From the NCBI GenBank assembly GCA_964428355.1, contig CAYRYU010000076.1, positions 1 to 35,473 on the forward strand: a stretch of 35,473 bases of DNA, written 5' to 3'. The DNA is from CAYRYU01 sp964428355 (lineage in GTDB: Bacteria > Muiribacteriota > Ozemobacteria > Ozemobacterales > Ozemobacteraceae). Shown piece by piece: positions 1 to 7,982 of the stretch (position 1 is the first letter of the stretch; each line of letters starts with the position of its first letter). The notes beneath the pieces were generated by a model. That model was not told where the DNA came from and ran no database searches. It was given only the letters and a program-made list of their open reading frames with translations. The translations under genes were made by a program, and so were the position numbers.

Positions 1-75
1 TTTCGCCTGCTGACCGAAGACCGTTGCCGCTGAAACCATCACCAACACGACAAAAATCCATTTTCTCGTTCGCAT
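1..75 (-). CDS. N-terminal fragment of a secreted protein (signal peptide)
   Basis: Reading leftwards from an ATG at 75, the 25 codons inside the window encode a short basic N-terminus (MRTRKW), a hydrophobic core (IFVVLVMVSAATV) and a possible signal-peptidase site (VFG before QQ). This is a classical export signal; the mature protein lies outside the window. An extended -10-like element (TGATAGTAT) ends only about 6 nt before the ATG, so the transcript might be leaderless or the true start may differ. It is divergent from the PhaR-like gene. Function cannot be judged. Confidence 0.5.
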   Translation of the reverse strand, partial: MRTRKWIFVVLVMVSAATVFGQQAK

Positions 76-210
76 GCAAAAATACTATCATGAATCCCCC
101 GAGGTTTCTACCCGACCCAGGTGCCATCTTGCCATCGAATGGACTTCGGGGTTGGTCGCTTTTCCGTGCGGGTGAGGGCGGGGAAATCGCTTCCCTGATT
201 TCCCGTTGCA

Positions 211-219
211 TGATAGAAT
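211..219 (+). promoter_or_regulatory. Candidate extended -10 promoter of the PhaR-like gene
   Basis: TGA-TAGAAT (-10 hexamer 214-219, extended TGn at 211-213) lies about 38 nt before the chosen ATG at 258. The matching -35 position holds TTCCCT, a poor hexamer, so the call rests on the extended -10. Confidence 0.35.
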
Positions 220-257
220 ATCCCGTCTACATCCTTTGCCGAAGCGGAGCTGCTCGC

Positions 258-878
258 ATGAAAACGAACCCCGGACAGCAGGGCGGGCCCCCCACCGTCC
301 TGAAGAAATACCAGAACCGGAGGATATACGATCCGACCCGGAACACTCACGTGACCCTCAACGAACTGGCCGACCGGGTGAAATCCGGTGAAAACATCCG
401 GATCGTGGATAACGAGTCCGGCGAGGACATTACCCATGTCATTATGGGGCAGGTCCTCCTCGAGACCCTCAAGGAGCGTCCCGATTACCTTCCCCTGGAC
501 CTCGTCATCCTCATGATCCGCGCGCAGGATGTGGTCGTTCGGGATTTCCTATTCAACGGGATCCCCCAGGCCTTCCAGATGTACATGGAAGCCCAGAGAC
601 GATACCTTTCAGGCATGAACTGGATGAGTCCGGGTTTCCCCGGCGGGCCTTCCCCGATCGGGAACATTTTCCCTTCGTTCTTTGCCGGTTCCCAACCCTC
701 TTCCGGAGGCTATTCAACGCCCCAGCCTTCCCCTGTCGGGGAAGACCTGAAAAAGGAAATCGACAGGTTGAAGGAGGAGGTCCAGGGTCTCAAGAACCGC
801 CGGGGCCGGTCCGATGAGGGGGAAGCCCCCACCGCCGCCTCCCGACCCGGACGGAAGCCGAGAAAACGTAATCCATGA
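258..878 (+). CDS. phaR: PhaR-like polyhydroxyalkanoate synthesis regulator
   Basis: A 206-aa protein. Residues about 13-70 match the PHB/PHA accumulation regulator DNA-binding domain (KKYQNRRIYDPTRNTHVTL, then the GENIRIVDNESGEDIT stretch), followed by a second conserved region with VILMIRAQDVVVRDFLFNGIPQAFQMYM. The middle is Gly/Pro/Ser-rich, followed by a short coiled coil (DLKKEIDRLKEEVQGLKN) and a basic tail. Family members are DNA-binding repressors that sense PHA granules and control phasin and PHA genes. The ATG at 258 was chosen because the conserved domain begins 12 codons later and GAAGCGGAG sits 8 nt upstream; the longer in-frame extension has no family similarity. The stop overlaps the next start by 4 bp (ATGA), implying translational coupling. 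No PHA synthase is in the window, so the target is not shown. Confidence 0.8.
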   Translation: MKTNPGQQGGPPTVLKKYQNRRIYDPTRNTHVTLNELADRVKSGENIRIVDNESGEDITHVIMGQVLLETLKERPDYLPLDLVILMIRAQDVVVRDFLFNGIPQAFQMYMEAQRRYLSGMNWMSPGFPGGPSPIGNIFPSFFAGSQPSSGGYSTPQPSPVGEDLKKEIDRLKEEVQGLKNRRGRSDEGEAPTAASRPGRKPRKRNP

Positions 879-2503
879 CCCAGATCGAAGCCAGAATCCC
901 ACGCGGCAATGTTTCTCCCGGGTTGTTCGAAACCGACGCTTCGGGTGTCCTGGAGCGTTTCGCAAGTTATCTTTCCGACGAGTCCCGGATGAAGGGAAAC
1001 GCCGAAAACGTGCTTTTCCCCTCATCGGAAGCTGATATCGCTGCCATTCTCACCCGCGCCCGGGCGGAAGACCGCATCGTCACGGTTTCTGCGGGCCGGA
1101 CGGGCCTCGTGGGCGGCGCTGTTCCACAACAAGGATGGGGCCTTTCGGTCGAACGGCTCGCGACGGTTTCCCGTTTCAGGTTCGCCTCCGAAGCCGATGA
1201 ATTCAGACTCCATCTCGGTCCCGGCATTCCCCTGAACAGTCTCCAGAAATCGATTTCGTCCGCCTTCTTCCCCTTTTCCGGCTCGCCCGGAGAGGAATCC
1301 GTCAGTGCGTTGGAGGAGTTCCGCGGACAGACCACCCGGTGGCTCTTTCCCCCCGACCCGACCGAAACCTCCGCCCAGCTTGGCGGGATGGCCGCCAGCA
1401 ACGCGTCGGGTGCCCGGACCTTCCATTTCGGGCCGACGCGTAATTTCATCAGGGGCTTGAAGGTCGTTCTCGCGAACGGTTCCGTTCTTGATATCGAGCG
1501 GGGAAGGTGCATTGCCCACCGGGGTGAGGAGTTCACGATCACGGGAGCCGGAGAGCCCCCGATCAGCATTCCGGTTCCCGCTTACGGGATTCCCGCGGGC
1601 AAGCATGCCTGCGGCTACCATTCCGGACCCGAGCTGGACCTAATCGACCTTTTCATCGGTTCGGAGGGAACCCTTGGGGTGATTTCCGAACTCGAGATCG
1701 CCCTGACGCGGATAAATGGGGCGGAAGCCGAGATCGTGGCCATCTTTCCCGACATCGGGCATGCCTGCCGTTTCGTCGATTCCTGTCGACGGGATAGGAT
1801 TGGGCATCCGGGATTCACAATCGAAGCCCTGGAGTTCATGTGCTCGGATTCGCTCGGGCTGCTTCGGCGTGAAGCCGGGTTCTGCGACATTCCCAACGTC
1901 TTTTCTTCCCCGCAGGCGGTTGCCGTTTTCATCGGAATGCGCGTCAGATGCGATCTGGCTTCCGCTTTCTGCGATCTTTCCGCGCTGATTGCCGATTCGG
2001 GGGGAATTCCCTCGGAATCCCCCGCCACTTTCAGCGCCGTCGATATCGAGCGGATGAAGCACCTCCGGCATGCACTTCCCGAGACGATCAACTCTCTCGT
2101 CGCCCGTATCCGGGAGGTCCATCCGCGGATCACAAAACTCGGAACCGACATGGCCGTTCCCGACGAGCATCTTCCCGCCGTGATCGAAATGTACCGCCGG
2201 AAGCTCGGGGAGGCGCGGCTGAACCACTTCATGTTCGGGCATATCGGGAACAACCATCTGCACGTGAACATCATTCCGGAAAACCCCGCCCAATACGATG
2301 CCGGTCGCGCCATCTACCTCGATTTCGCAAGGGAGGTAGTGGGCATGGGCGGCTCAGTGAGCGCAGAGCACGGTATCGGGAAGCTGAAGAAGTACCTGCT
2401 TTCGGCCCAGTTCGAGCCGGCAGCCCTCGACCAGATGCGGGCTGTAAAAAGCGCGCTCGACCCCGACTGGCGGCTCGGACGGGGAAACCTCTTCGACCGC
2501 TGA
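875..2503 (+). CDS. FAD-linked oxidoreductase, GlcD / D-lactate dehydrogenase type
   Basis: A 542-aa VAO-family flavoprotein. The FAD-binding PCMH domain spans about residues 40-280 with GRTGLVGG (74-81), DPTETSAQLGGMAASNASG (161-179) and GSEGTLGVISELEIAL. The FAD-oxidase C-terminal domain follows, with HIGNNHLHVN near residue 455 and SAEHGIGKLKK near 503, the His-rich metal/substrate motifs of D-2-hydroxyacid dehydrogenases (glycolate oxidase GlcD, D-lactate dehydrogenase). It should oxidise a D-2-hydroxy acid and pass electrons to quinone or another acceptor. There is no C-terminal Fe-S domain. It is longer than a typical GlcD (about 460-500 aa) because of an N-terminal extension and an insertion around residues 130-158. 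It starts inside the PhaR-like stop codon. The exact substrate cannot be read from sequence. Confidence 0.85.
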   Translation: MTQIEARIPRGNVSPGLFETDASGVLERFASYLSDESRMKGNAENVLFPSSEADIAAILTRARAEDRIVTVSAGRTGLVGGAVPQQGWGLSVERLATVSRFRFASEADEFRLHLGPGIPLNSLQKSISSAFFPFSGSPGEESVSALEEFRGQTTRWLFPPDPTETSAQLGGMAASNASGARTFHFGPTRNFIRGLKVVLANGSVLDIERGRCIAHRGEEFTITGAGEPPISIPVPAYGIPAGKHACGYHSGPELDLIDLFIGSEGTLGVISELEIALTRINGAEAEIVAIFPDIGHACRFVDSCRRDRIGHPGFTIEALEFMCSDSLGLLRREAGFCDIPNVFSSPQAVAVFIGMRVRCDLASAFCDLSALIADSGGIPSESPATFSAVDIERMKHLRHALPETINSLVARIREVHPRITKLGTDMAVPDEHLPAVIEMYRRKLGEARLNHFMFGHIGNNHLHVNIIPENPAQYDAGRAIYLDFAREVVGMGGSVSAEHGIGKLKKYLLSAQFEPAALDQMRAVKSALDPDWRLGRGNLFDR

Positions 2504-2518
2504 TCCTGAGGATCCGCG
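2498..2518. terminator. Short hairpin between convergent genes
   Basis: Arms 2498-2506 and 2510-2518 pair over 9 positions with one mismatch around a TGA loop, overlapping the stop codon of the oxidoreductase gene. No T-run follows on either strand, so intrinsic termination is uncertain. The convergent arrangement (27-bp gap) makes a shared terminator plausible. Confidence 0.3.
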
Positions 2519-2530
2519 AACCGAAACGGC

Positions 2531-3925
2531 CTACAGTCTGGCCCCTTTGTCGGTAAGGAGCCTGACGATCTCCTTATCGGCGGACTTCCTGGCTTCCCGG
2601 GCGGCCTCGTTCATGGCGATTCCCTTGTCCTCGGATGAGGCGATGGCTAGCGGGGTCTTTCCACGCTTGCTCCGGGCGTTGTAGTTGGCCCCCTTCTCGA
2701 GAAGGATGCGGACCAGTTTCTCGTTTCCGAAACGGACCGCCTCATGGAGCGCGGTTTCCCCGGCCTTGTCCCTGGTTTCGATTCCCGCGCCCCTTTCGAG
2801 AAGGAACTCGGCAAACTCAGGAACATGGAAAAAGGGAGTCCAGTGAAGCGGGGTTTTTCCGTTATCGTCCTTTGCGTCGATCTTTGCACCGCGTCCCAAG
2901 AGGATGTCGGCCATCTCCCGGTCGTAGAACGACCAGAAAACACATTTGTGGAGAGGAGTGCGGCCCCAAGAGTCGGTGGCGTTGGGGTCCGCTCCCGAAT
3001 CGAGCAGCAGGTTGATGATCGAATGGTCCTTGCTCCAGCGGCCGGAAATGGCATAGTGGAGAGGTGTGTTTTCCCCGACCAGGGTGTAGGGGGAACCCGC
3101 GGGCAGGGCGTGGTTCTTCGCATTCACTTTTGCCCCCCCTCCAATCAGGAGATGGATGAGATCGGAGAGGCGGGAAACCTGCTCGGGAGAAAGAGCGTAT
3201 CCGACGATCGGCCCGTAGACCGCCCAGTGGAGGGCGGTGTTGCCGTCTGGATCCTCCTCGTTGGGGTTCGCACCTTTCTTCAGAAGCTCCTTCACCGTTT
3301 CCAGATCGTTTCGCATCGCCGCGACATGAAGGGGGGACAGCCGGAGGTCCGAATCGGCTCTTGGGATACTCGTTTTCGACATCTTCGCGAACTTGCGGCG
3401 GAAGGCATCCTCCCGGCCGGAGATGTCCTCCCCGGGTTCCAACGTGTCTGGAAGCTCATCCGGATCGATGTTTTCGATTTCCGGGACCTCCCCCGCAGAT
3501 CCGGAGGCATTTTCCCCTTCCCCTACCGTTTCGGGCCCTTCGGAAATCTCAGCCGGCTCCGTAGTCGAGGCAGCCGGTGCCGAAGTCGAGGCAGCCGGTG
3601 CCGTGGTGGAGGCAGCCGGTGCCGTGGTGGAGGCAGCCGGTGCCGTGGTGGAGGCGGACAAAGTTGGGGCGGCTTGAATCAGGACGGTGGAAGAAATAGA
3701 AGCGCCGGACTCCCCGTCTTCGAGGATCCCGATCTCGTCTGGGTTCACCCGGGCACGACCGGATCCGGTTCCCCCCTTTTGGAAAAACTCGGGCAGGGAA
3801 AGGGCTTTCTCCGTTGCCGCGGTCGGAGACGCCGATTCCTGGGCCGTCGCAAATCGGGCCAGTTCTCCTGCCAGGATCAGGATGATTGTCGTAACGACGA
3901 TTGCACCGGAAAGGCGAACTTTCAT
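2531..3925 (-). CDS. Exported ankyrin-repeat protein with Ala/Pro/Thr linker
   Basis: A 464-aa protein. The first ~30 residues form a signal peptide (MKVRLSGAIVVTTIILILAGELARFATA then QES). A low-complexity linker includes a near-perfect tandem of the heptad AASTTAP, then an acidic stretch. The C-terminal ~270 residues hold about seven ankyrin repeats (for example SPLHVAAMRNDLETVKELLKKGANPN, TALHEAVRFGNEKLVRILLEKGANYN), implying protein-protein interaction in the periplasm or at the surface. The ATG at 3925 is preferred over an upstream GTG (3937) because GTGAGGG lies just before it. The family is broad, so no partner can be named. It is divergent from the pseudopilin remnant. Confidence 0.8.
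   Translation of the reverse strand: MKVRLSGAIVVTTIILILAGELARFATAQESASPTAATEKALSLPEFFQKGGTGSGRARVNPDEIGILEDGESGASISSTVLIQAAPTLSASTTAPAASTTAPAASTTAPAASTSAPAASTTEPAEISEGPETVGEGENASGSAGEVPEIENIDPDELPDTLEPGEDISGREDAFRRKFAKMSKTSIPRADSDLRLSPLHVAAMRNDLETVKELLKKGANPNEEDPDGNTALHWAVYGPIVGYALSPEQVSRLSDLIHLLIGGGAKVNAKNHALPAGSPYTLVGENTPLHYAISGRWSKDHSIINLLLDSGADPNATDSWGRTPLHKCVFWSFYDREMADILLGRGAKIDAKDDNGKTPLHWTPFFHVPEFAEFLLERGAGIETRDKAGETALHEAVRFGNEKLVRILLEKGANYNARSKRGKTPLAIASSEDKGIAMNEAAREARKSADKEIVRLLTDKGARL
3567..3650. repeat. 21-bp tandem repeat, 4 copies, inside the ankyrin gene
   Basis: Four units start at 3567, 3588, 3609 and 3630. The last three are identical (gaggcagccggtgccgtggtg is the 21-bp unit, split here as gaggcagccgg plus tgccgtggtg) and the first differs near its end. 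Each unit is in frame and encodes seven residues of the Ala/Pro/Thr linker, so copy-number change would only lengthen or shorten the linker. Confidence 0.85.
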
Positions 3926-3988
3926 TTGCACCCTCACTCTCTCTTTTGGAGTTTCCGTATGGGGATCATTGGCCCTCGTCCCGAAAAG

Positions 3989-4095
3989 AAGGATACCAGC
4001 AAGCCCTCACTTTTTTCCACTCGATGCCCCGAATCCTGTCCCGATCCAGGGGGTCCGGGCAGGGGTGGAGAATTTCCCTGGCGGATGGTATCCTT
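3989..4095. promoter_or_regulatory. Mirror-image divergent extended -10 elements
   Basis: A perfect 10-bp inverted repeat, AAGGATACCA at 3989-3998 and TGGTATCCTT at 4086-4095. Each arm reads TGG-TATCCT in the outward direction, an extended -10-like box, one facing the ankyrin gene (minus) and one facing the pseudopilin remnant (plus). No good -35 is seen for either. Confidence 0.35.
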
Positions 4096-4144
4096 TGTCC
4101 AGGATTCAAAGGCAGGAGCGGAATGAAGAAGCCAAAGCGACGGT

Positions 4145-4320
4145 GTGAATCCCCCAATCCCTAATTTGCCGCGATCCGGTTTCAGCTTTCTGGAAGTGAT
4201 CGTCGTGTTGTCGCTGTTGGTTATCCTGGCCTGTCTGGCGCTTCCGGCTTCCGAAATCCTCAGGTACAAGTCACAGTAAAAGCTGCTTCGGGATCGGCTG
4301 ACCGAAATTCGCGGAGCAAA
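4145..4320 (+). pseudogene. Truncated pseudopilin (type IV prepilin) remnant
   Basis: From GTG 4145 the sequence reads a 10-residue leader ending RSG, then FSFLEVIVVLSLLVILACLALP, an ideal prepilin-peptidase site with Glu5 and hydrophobic N-helix. After ASEILRYKSQ there is a TAA at 4277; the same frame continues KLLRDRLTEIRGA, which is exactly the kind of helix that follows in pseudopilins, so the TAA looks like a nonsense mutation. Pilin similarity stops near 4320 and the first CRISPR repeat starts at 4342. An ATG at 4123 with AGGAGCG upstream is in another frame (13 codons only), suggesting a further frameshift near the start. Intact relatives would be about 130-200 aa. Judged a dead gene cut off by the array side. 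Confidence 0.6.
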
Positions 4321-4341
4321 GGTCGCGGAGCCGGTGATTTT

Positions 4342-5761
4342 GTTTCAATCCTTGTTTTGATGGAAAGGGGGTTGGGACCTGGGGGAAACAGGCGACCTCC
4401 CTGGCCGACAAGATAGCGTTTCAATCCTTGTTTTGATGGAAAGGGGGTTGGGACACTGAAACGCATATCGCGGGAAAGGTCATTTTGCAGTTTCAATCCT
4501 TGTTTTGATGGAAAGGGGGTTGGGACAGCCGGAACTTCCGACCGGCACGGGCGTTGGTAAACTGTTTCAATCCTTGTTTTGATGGAAAGGGGGTTGGGAC
4601 CTCATTCCCTGACCGGGAGAGGATCTATCGGATTGGTTTCAATCCTTGTTTTGATGGAAAGGGGGTTGGGACTTTGCCGGAAACTTCGCCGGTTGGAACT
4701 TGCCCTGGTTTCAATCCTTGTTTTGATGGAAAGGGGGTTGGGACGAGCGACTGCTCTACGGGCTATGTCCTGTCATACTGGTTTCAATCCTTGTTTTGAT
4801 GGAAAGGGGGTTGGGACGAAAATGGGCATGTGGATCGGTTATGCCCGGTTTGGTTTCAATCCTTGTTTTGATGGAAAGGGGGTTGGGACGAGGGTGATCG
4901 AAAGTCATACAGGCAGGTGTATGAGTTTCAATCCTTGTTTTGATGGAAAGGGGGTTGGGACCAGTTCTGGCACGATAGGGGAGGTAGGGAAATGAGTGTT
5001 TCAATCCTTGTTTTGATGGAAAGGGGGTTGGGACAAAATCAGCCGGAATTCCCGACCGGCACGGGCGTTGGTTTCAATCCTTGTTTTGATGGAAAGGGGG
5101 TTGGGACGAGGAAACTATGAATGCGACTTATAGCCCGGAAGAGTTTCAATCCTTGTTTTGATGGAAAGGGGGTTGGGACCGGTAAGTTCCGTCCGGGATT
5201 GCGGATCCGTTGTGGTTTCAATCCTTGTTTTGATGGAAAGGGGGTTGGGACGATATGGCCGATCCGAAAATCTTCTGATCCGAAACGTTTCAATCCTTGT
5301 TTTGATGGAAAGGGGGTTGGGACAAAATCCGGTTGTCATCGGCGACGTGGAATTTTCCCGGTTTCAATCCTTGTTTTGATGGAAAGGGGGTTGGGACTTC
5401 CACCTTTCTTTCCCCGCGTTGCGCGGGGATGATGTTTCAATCCTTGTTTTGATGGAAAGGGGGTTGGGACATGGTCGAAACGTCGATACCGGCTGCGGCA
5501 AGCTGTTGTTTCAATCCTTGTTTTGATGGAAAGGGGGTTGGGACCGTTTTCGGTTAGATTCGGACTCTTTGGTCATGTATGGGTTTCAATCCTTGTTTTG
5601 ATGGAAAGGGGGTTGGGACGCTGCTCTGGCAAGATGGAGGAGTTTATGGAAGTGTTTCAATCCTTGTTTTGATGGAAAGGGGGTTGGGACCCGAAAGAAG
5701 TGGTGCATCATATCGACGGGAACAGTTTCAATCCTTGTTTTGATGGAAAGGGGGTTGGGAC
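4342..5761 (-). CRISPR. CRISPR array, 20 repeats of 37 bp and 19 spacers
   Basis: On the plus strand each repeat begins gtttcaatcc and ends ttgggac; all 20 copies appear identical, including the two terminal ones. Repeat starts: 4342, 4418, 4490, 4564, 4636, 4708, 4781, 4853, 4925, 4998, 5071, 5143, 5215, 5287, 5361, 5434, 5508, 5583, 5654, 5725. Spacers are 34-39 bp. Orientation is inferred as leftward: on the minus strand the repeat ends ATTGAAAC, the usual 8-nt 5' crRNA handle, preceded by AAGG that can pair with an upstream CCTT, and the cas genes are on the same strand to the right. The leader-proximal (newest) spacer is therefore 5691-5724 and the oldest 4379-4417. Spacers 4527-4563 and 5035-5070 are near-duplicates, and 5398-5433 resembles part of a type I-E repeat (see findings). 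Confidence 0.98.
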
Positions 5762-6035
5762 CAACCTACCACTGGAACCCCCGGAATTCAAAGGGAAAAA
5801 TGACCGCTCTTCCCAAGTCATTTCTTTCCAAACCTGAAGGGAAAACATCCCAAAATGCCTGGTTCGACCTTTTCCATGCAGGGATTGGGTAAGGGGGGAA
5901 GCGGTGATGATCTGGTTTTCAATGAACAAGGGGGCAAGCCACCAATAATTTGGGCAGAACAGTCAGGAAAAATTCCAAGAGGGCTTGTGGGGAAGATCCC
6001 GGTCATTGGACAATCTCACAATGTGCTTTTGCCCT
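5762..6035 (-). promoter_or_regulatory. CRISPR leader region
   Basis: The 274 bp between the cas4 stop and the first (leader-proximal) repeat contain no credible gene. They should hold the array promoter and the integration signals read by Cas1-Cas2. I see no strong -35/-10 pair. A 7-bp inverted repeat, AAATGAC (5798-5804) and GTCATTT (5817-5823), lies about 37-62 bp from the array edge and is a candidate protein-binding site. Confidence 0.65.
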
Positions 6036-6656
6036 TCAGACGCAGATATTCCGGTAGCAACAGTCCAAACATCTGACTTCATGGCGGGTTCGGGATGGAA
6101 GTGAGCCCGAGCAAGCAATCTCGAACACCTGGCCGATGATTTTTCTGGCCCGGCTGAAGTCGCGGGCCGAAAAGTCGATGGCTTCAACAATGTTTCCTCC
6201 TACCGTGTAAACGATAAAACCCTTTTTGACAGGGCGATCATATATCTCCGAAATGAGAAGCCCGTAGATGACCAGCTGGAGGCGGTGGGTCTTGAATGGC
6301 GTCTTCCGATGCCTTGTCATTTTGTAGTCAAGGGGGGCAAGGCTTCCATCCTCGAGTTCGAGAATCTCATCGACGATTCCCCGAACATGGAGTTTCGGGG
6401 AGGCGAGATAGACGTCTGTGACCCGTTTTACGCATCCAAGGCGCTTTCGCTTGTAACCTGGGTTGTTGCGTGCCCGCTTCTGGTGGAGTTCCCGACCTTT
6501 CAGGACTTTGTAGCGCTTCCCTTCTCGTTGTGGAATTCTCAGGCATTGCATGAAAAAAGTGAACCGGGGGCAAAAAACATGCTCCAGGATCTCGCTCGGG
6601 GTGAACATCACCTCCGATGCCGGATCAGGAACAATAGTGCCGGGTCGTTCCATCAT
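6036..6656 (-). CDS. cas4: Cas4 nuclease, CRISPR adaptation
   Basis: A 206-aa RecB-like exonuclease with a 4Fe-4S cluster; in the family it trims prespacers and helps choose PAM-adjacent ends before integration by Cas1-Cas2. Visible: C29 (VFCPRF), H58 (GRELH), D96 (GIVDEI), the D110-Y-K112 motif, Q127/Y131 (QLVIY), and a C-terminal CLDCCYRNIC (C196, C199, C200, C205). These provide the metal site and more cysteines than needed for the cluster. The first ATG shares one base with the cas2 stop codon. As last gene of the operon it lies next to the array leader. Confidence 0.92.
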   Translation of the reverse strand: MMERPGTIVPDPASEVMFTPSEILEHVFCPRFTFFMQCLRIPQREGKRYKVLKGRELHQKRARNNPGYKRKRLGCVKRVTDVYLASPKLHVRGIVDEILELEDGSLAPLDYKMTRHRKTPFKTHRLQLVIYGLLISEIYDRPVKKGFIVYTVGGNIVEAIDFSARDFSRARKIIGQVFEIACSGSLPSRTRHEVRCLDCCYRNICV

Positions 6657-6961
6657 CAGACAATGAGCGCCTTTATCTGATCCGTCACCCGGTCGCGGTC
6701 GAAGGCCCGGCCGATCAAACGGGTCTTCCCGAAGTCATCACGGCACATGGGGAAGATATAGACCGAATCCTCCGATTGTTCGATGGTTTCCTTGAAAATG
6801 AGGGCAACCTCTTCGATTTCCGTCCTGTTCAAGGTTCCAAGGAAAACTGACTTCTGAACACGTTCGAGGCCCTTTTTCTTACAGATCTTGGCCAGCCTCG
6901 TCCGGATTTTGTCCGAGCCGATGTCGTAGACCACCCAAACGAGATTTTCACCTTCCTTCAA
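6656..6961 (-). CDS. cas2: Cas2, CRISPR adaptation
   Basis: A 101-aa protein with the ferredoxin-like Cas2 pattern: VWVVYDI with the conserved Asp at residue 13, RVQKSVFLGTL, and YIFPMCRDDFG. Cas2 dimers bridge two Cas1 dimers in the integrase complex. The start is a TTG at 6961 with GGAGG 9 nt upstream inside cas1; the gene overlaps cas1 by 14 nt and touches cas4, so the three adaptation genes are translationally coupled. Confidence 0.93.
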   Translation of the reverse strand: MKEGENLVWVVYDIGSDKIRTRLAKICKKKGLERVQKSVFLGTLNRTEIEEVALIFKETIEQSEDSVYIFPMCRDDFGKTRLIGRAFDRDRVTDQIKALIV

Positions 6962-7982
6962 TTCCTAGGACCTCCTCTCCGGAAACAATGGCCGGGACTT
7001 CGTCAGGGTTCTCCTTGCCGAGCAACCGGTTTGCAAATCGGTGGCAAACCATCTGGATGGTGTCCAACCTTTTGATGTTCCTCCCGCGAAATCGGATGGG
7101 CTCCTCCAAAAAACCCATGTAGCGTGAAAGAAGGGCAGCCTTGCCATCCTTGTTCAGCACGAAGCCGTTCTTCAACCGGTCGAAGTGGGATTCCTTTACT
7201 CCACGCGCGGCAATAAGGCCAACCACGGTTTCATCCGCCCAGATCCGGAAATTCTCGATCAGGTCGAACACCAGGGATTTCTTCCCGTAATTGTCGGTAT
7301 GAAGAATCCCGATGTAAGGGTCGAGACCTGCCAGGACACTAGCTCGCTCGACTTTTCCATACAGGACTCCATAGGAATAGTTCAGCAGACAGTTGAACGG
7401 ATCCTGTGCCGGATTCCGGCTTCGCCCCTCGAAGCGGAAAGCGTCAGGCATCAGGGCGGAAAGAAGCTGGAAATAGACTTTCGCGGAACGGGCTTCGATA
7501 CTCAGGACACTTTCCCTGGCGGAATCAGGGGTTCCCGAAACCTGGGGCAATTCACCCTCAATTTCCTGCAAACTGGTGAGGGCATGAGAAATTTCGGCGG
7601 AATGCCTGGTTCGCGTTTTTCGAAGTCGTTCGAGATAGTTGATCTGGTTCGCCAGTTTCTGGCCGATCCATTCCTTCACGAAACCGAGACCATCTTCAGA
7701 AGCGACCAGAGAAAGCTGGCGGCGGCGTATGGTGGTTATCGATCCAGGGCGATCATGCCAGACACGGCCGAAGGGGTCCCCGAACTCGTTGAGGAAAACC
7801 ACATCGATATTGTTTTCGATGGCCAGCTTCAACACGTCGGAAGAAAGGAACACTCCGGTCGTGACCAGGATCGAAGAGATCTTTCGCGGTGCAACCGACT
7901 CCTGATGAGACTCCTTTTGGACCTGAAAGCACCCGTCTTTCACCTTCAGGCTCATCCCATACGAATTGAGAATCAACTGCAT
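6948..7982 (-). CDS. cas1: Cas1 integrase, CRISPR adaptation
   Basis: A 344-aa protein of normal Cas1 length. It has an N-terminal beta domain (about 1-90, including the GVFLSSDVLKLAIENNIDVVFLNEFGDPFG stretch typical of Cas1) and the catalytic helical domain. Likely metal ligands are E163 (IEARSAKVYF), H228 (GILHTDNYGKKSLVFD) and D240/E243 (FDLIENFR). It catalyses spacer integration at the leader-repeat junction. The ATG at 7982 overlaps the end of the cas6-like gene by 10 nt, with AAGGGG upstream. Confidence 0.95.
   Translation of the reverse strand: MQLILNSYGMSLKVKDGCFQVQKESHQESVAPRKISSILVTTGVFLSSDVLKLAIENNIDVVFLNEFGDPFGRVWHDRPGSITTIRRRQLSLVASEDGLGFVKEWIGQKLANQINYLERLRKTRTRHSAEISHALTSLQEIEGELPQVSGTPDSARESVLSIEARSAKVYFQLLSALMPDAFRFEGRSRNPAQDPFNCLLNYSYGVLYGKVERASVLAGLDPYIGILHTDNYGKKSLVFDLIENFRIWADETVVGLIAARGVKESHFDRLKNGFVLNKDGKAALLSRYMGFLEEPIRFRGRNIKRLDTIQMVCHRFANRLLGKENPDEVPAIVSGEEVLGIEGR

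Noticed and set aside
5252..5286. Direct repeat GATCCGAAA twice within one spacer
   Set aside because: Short and likely inherited from the protospacer; no further support.
4554..5432. Long open frames through the CRISPR array with repeating peptides (NPCFDGKGVGT and similar)
   Set aside because: They are translations of the 37-bp repeat and its spacers, not genes.
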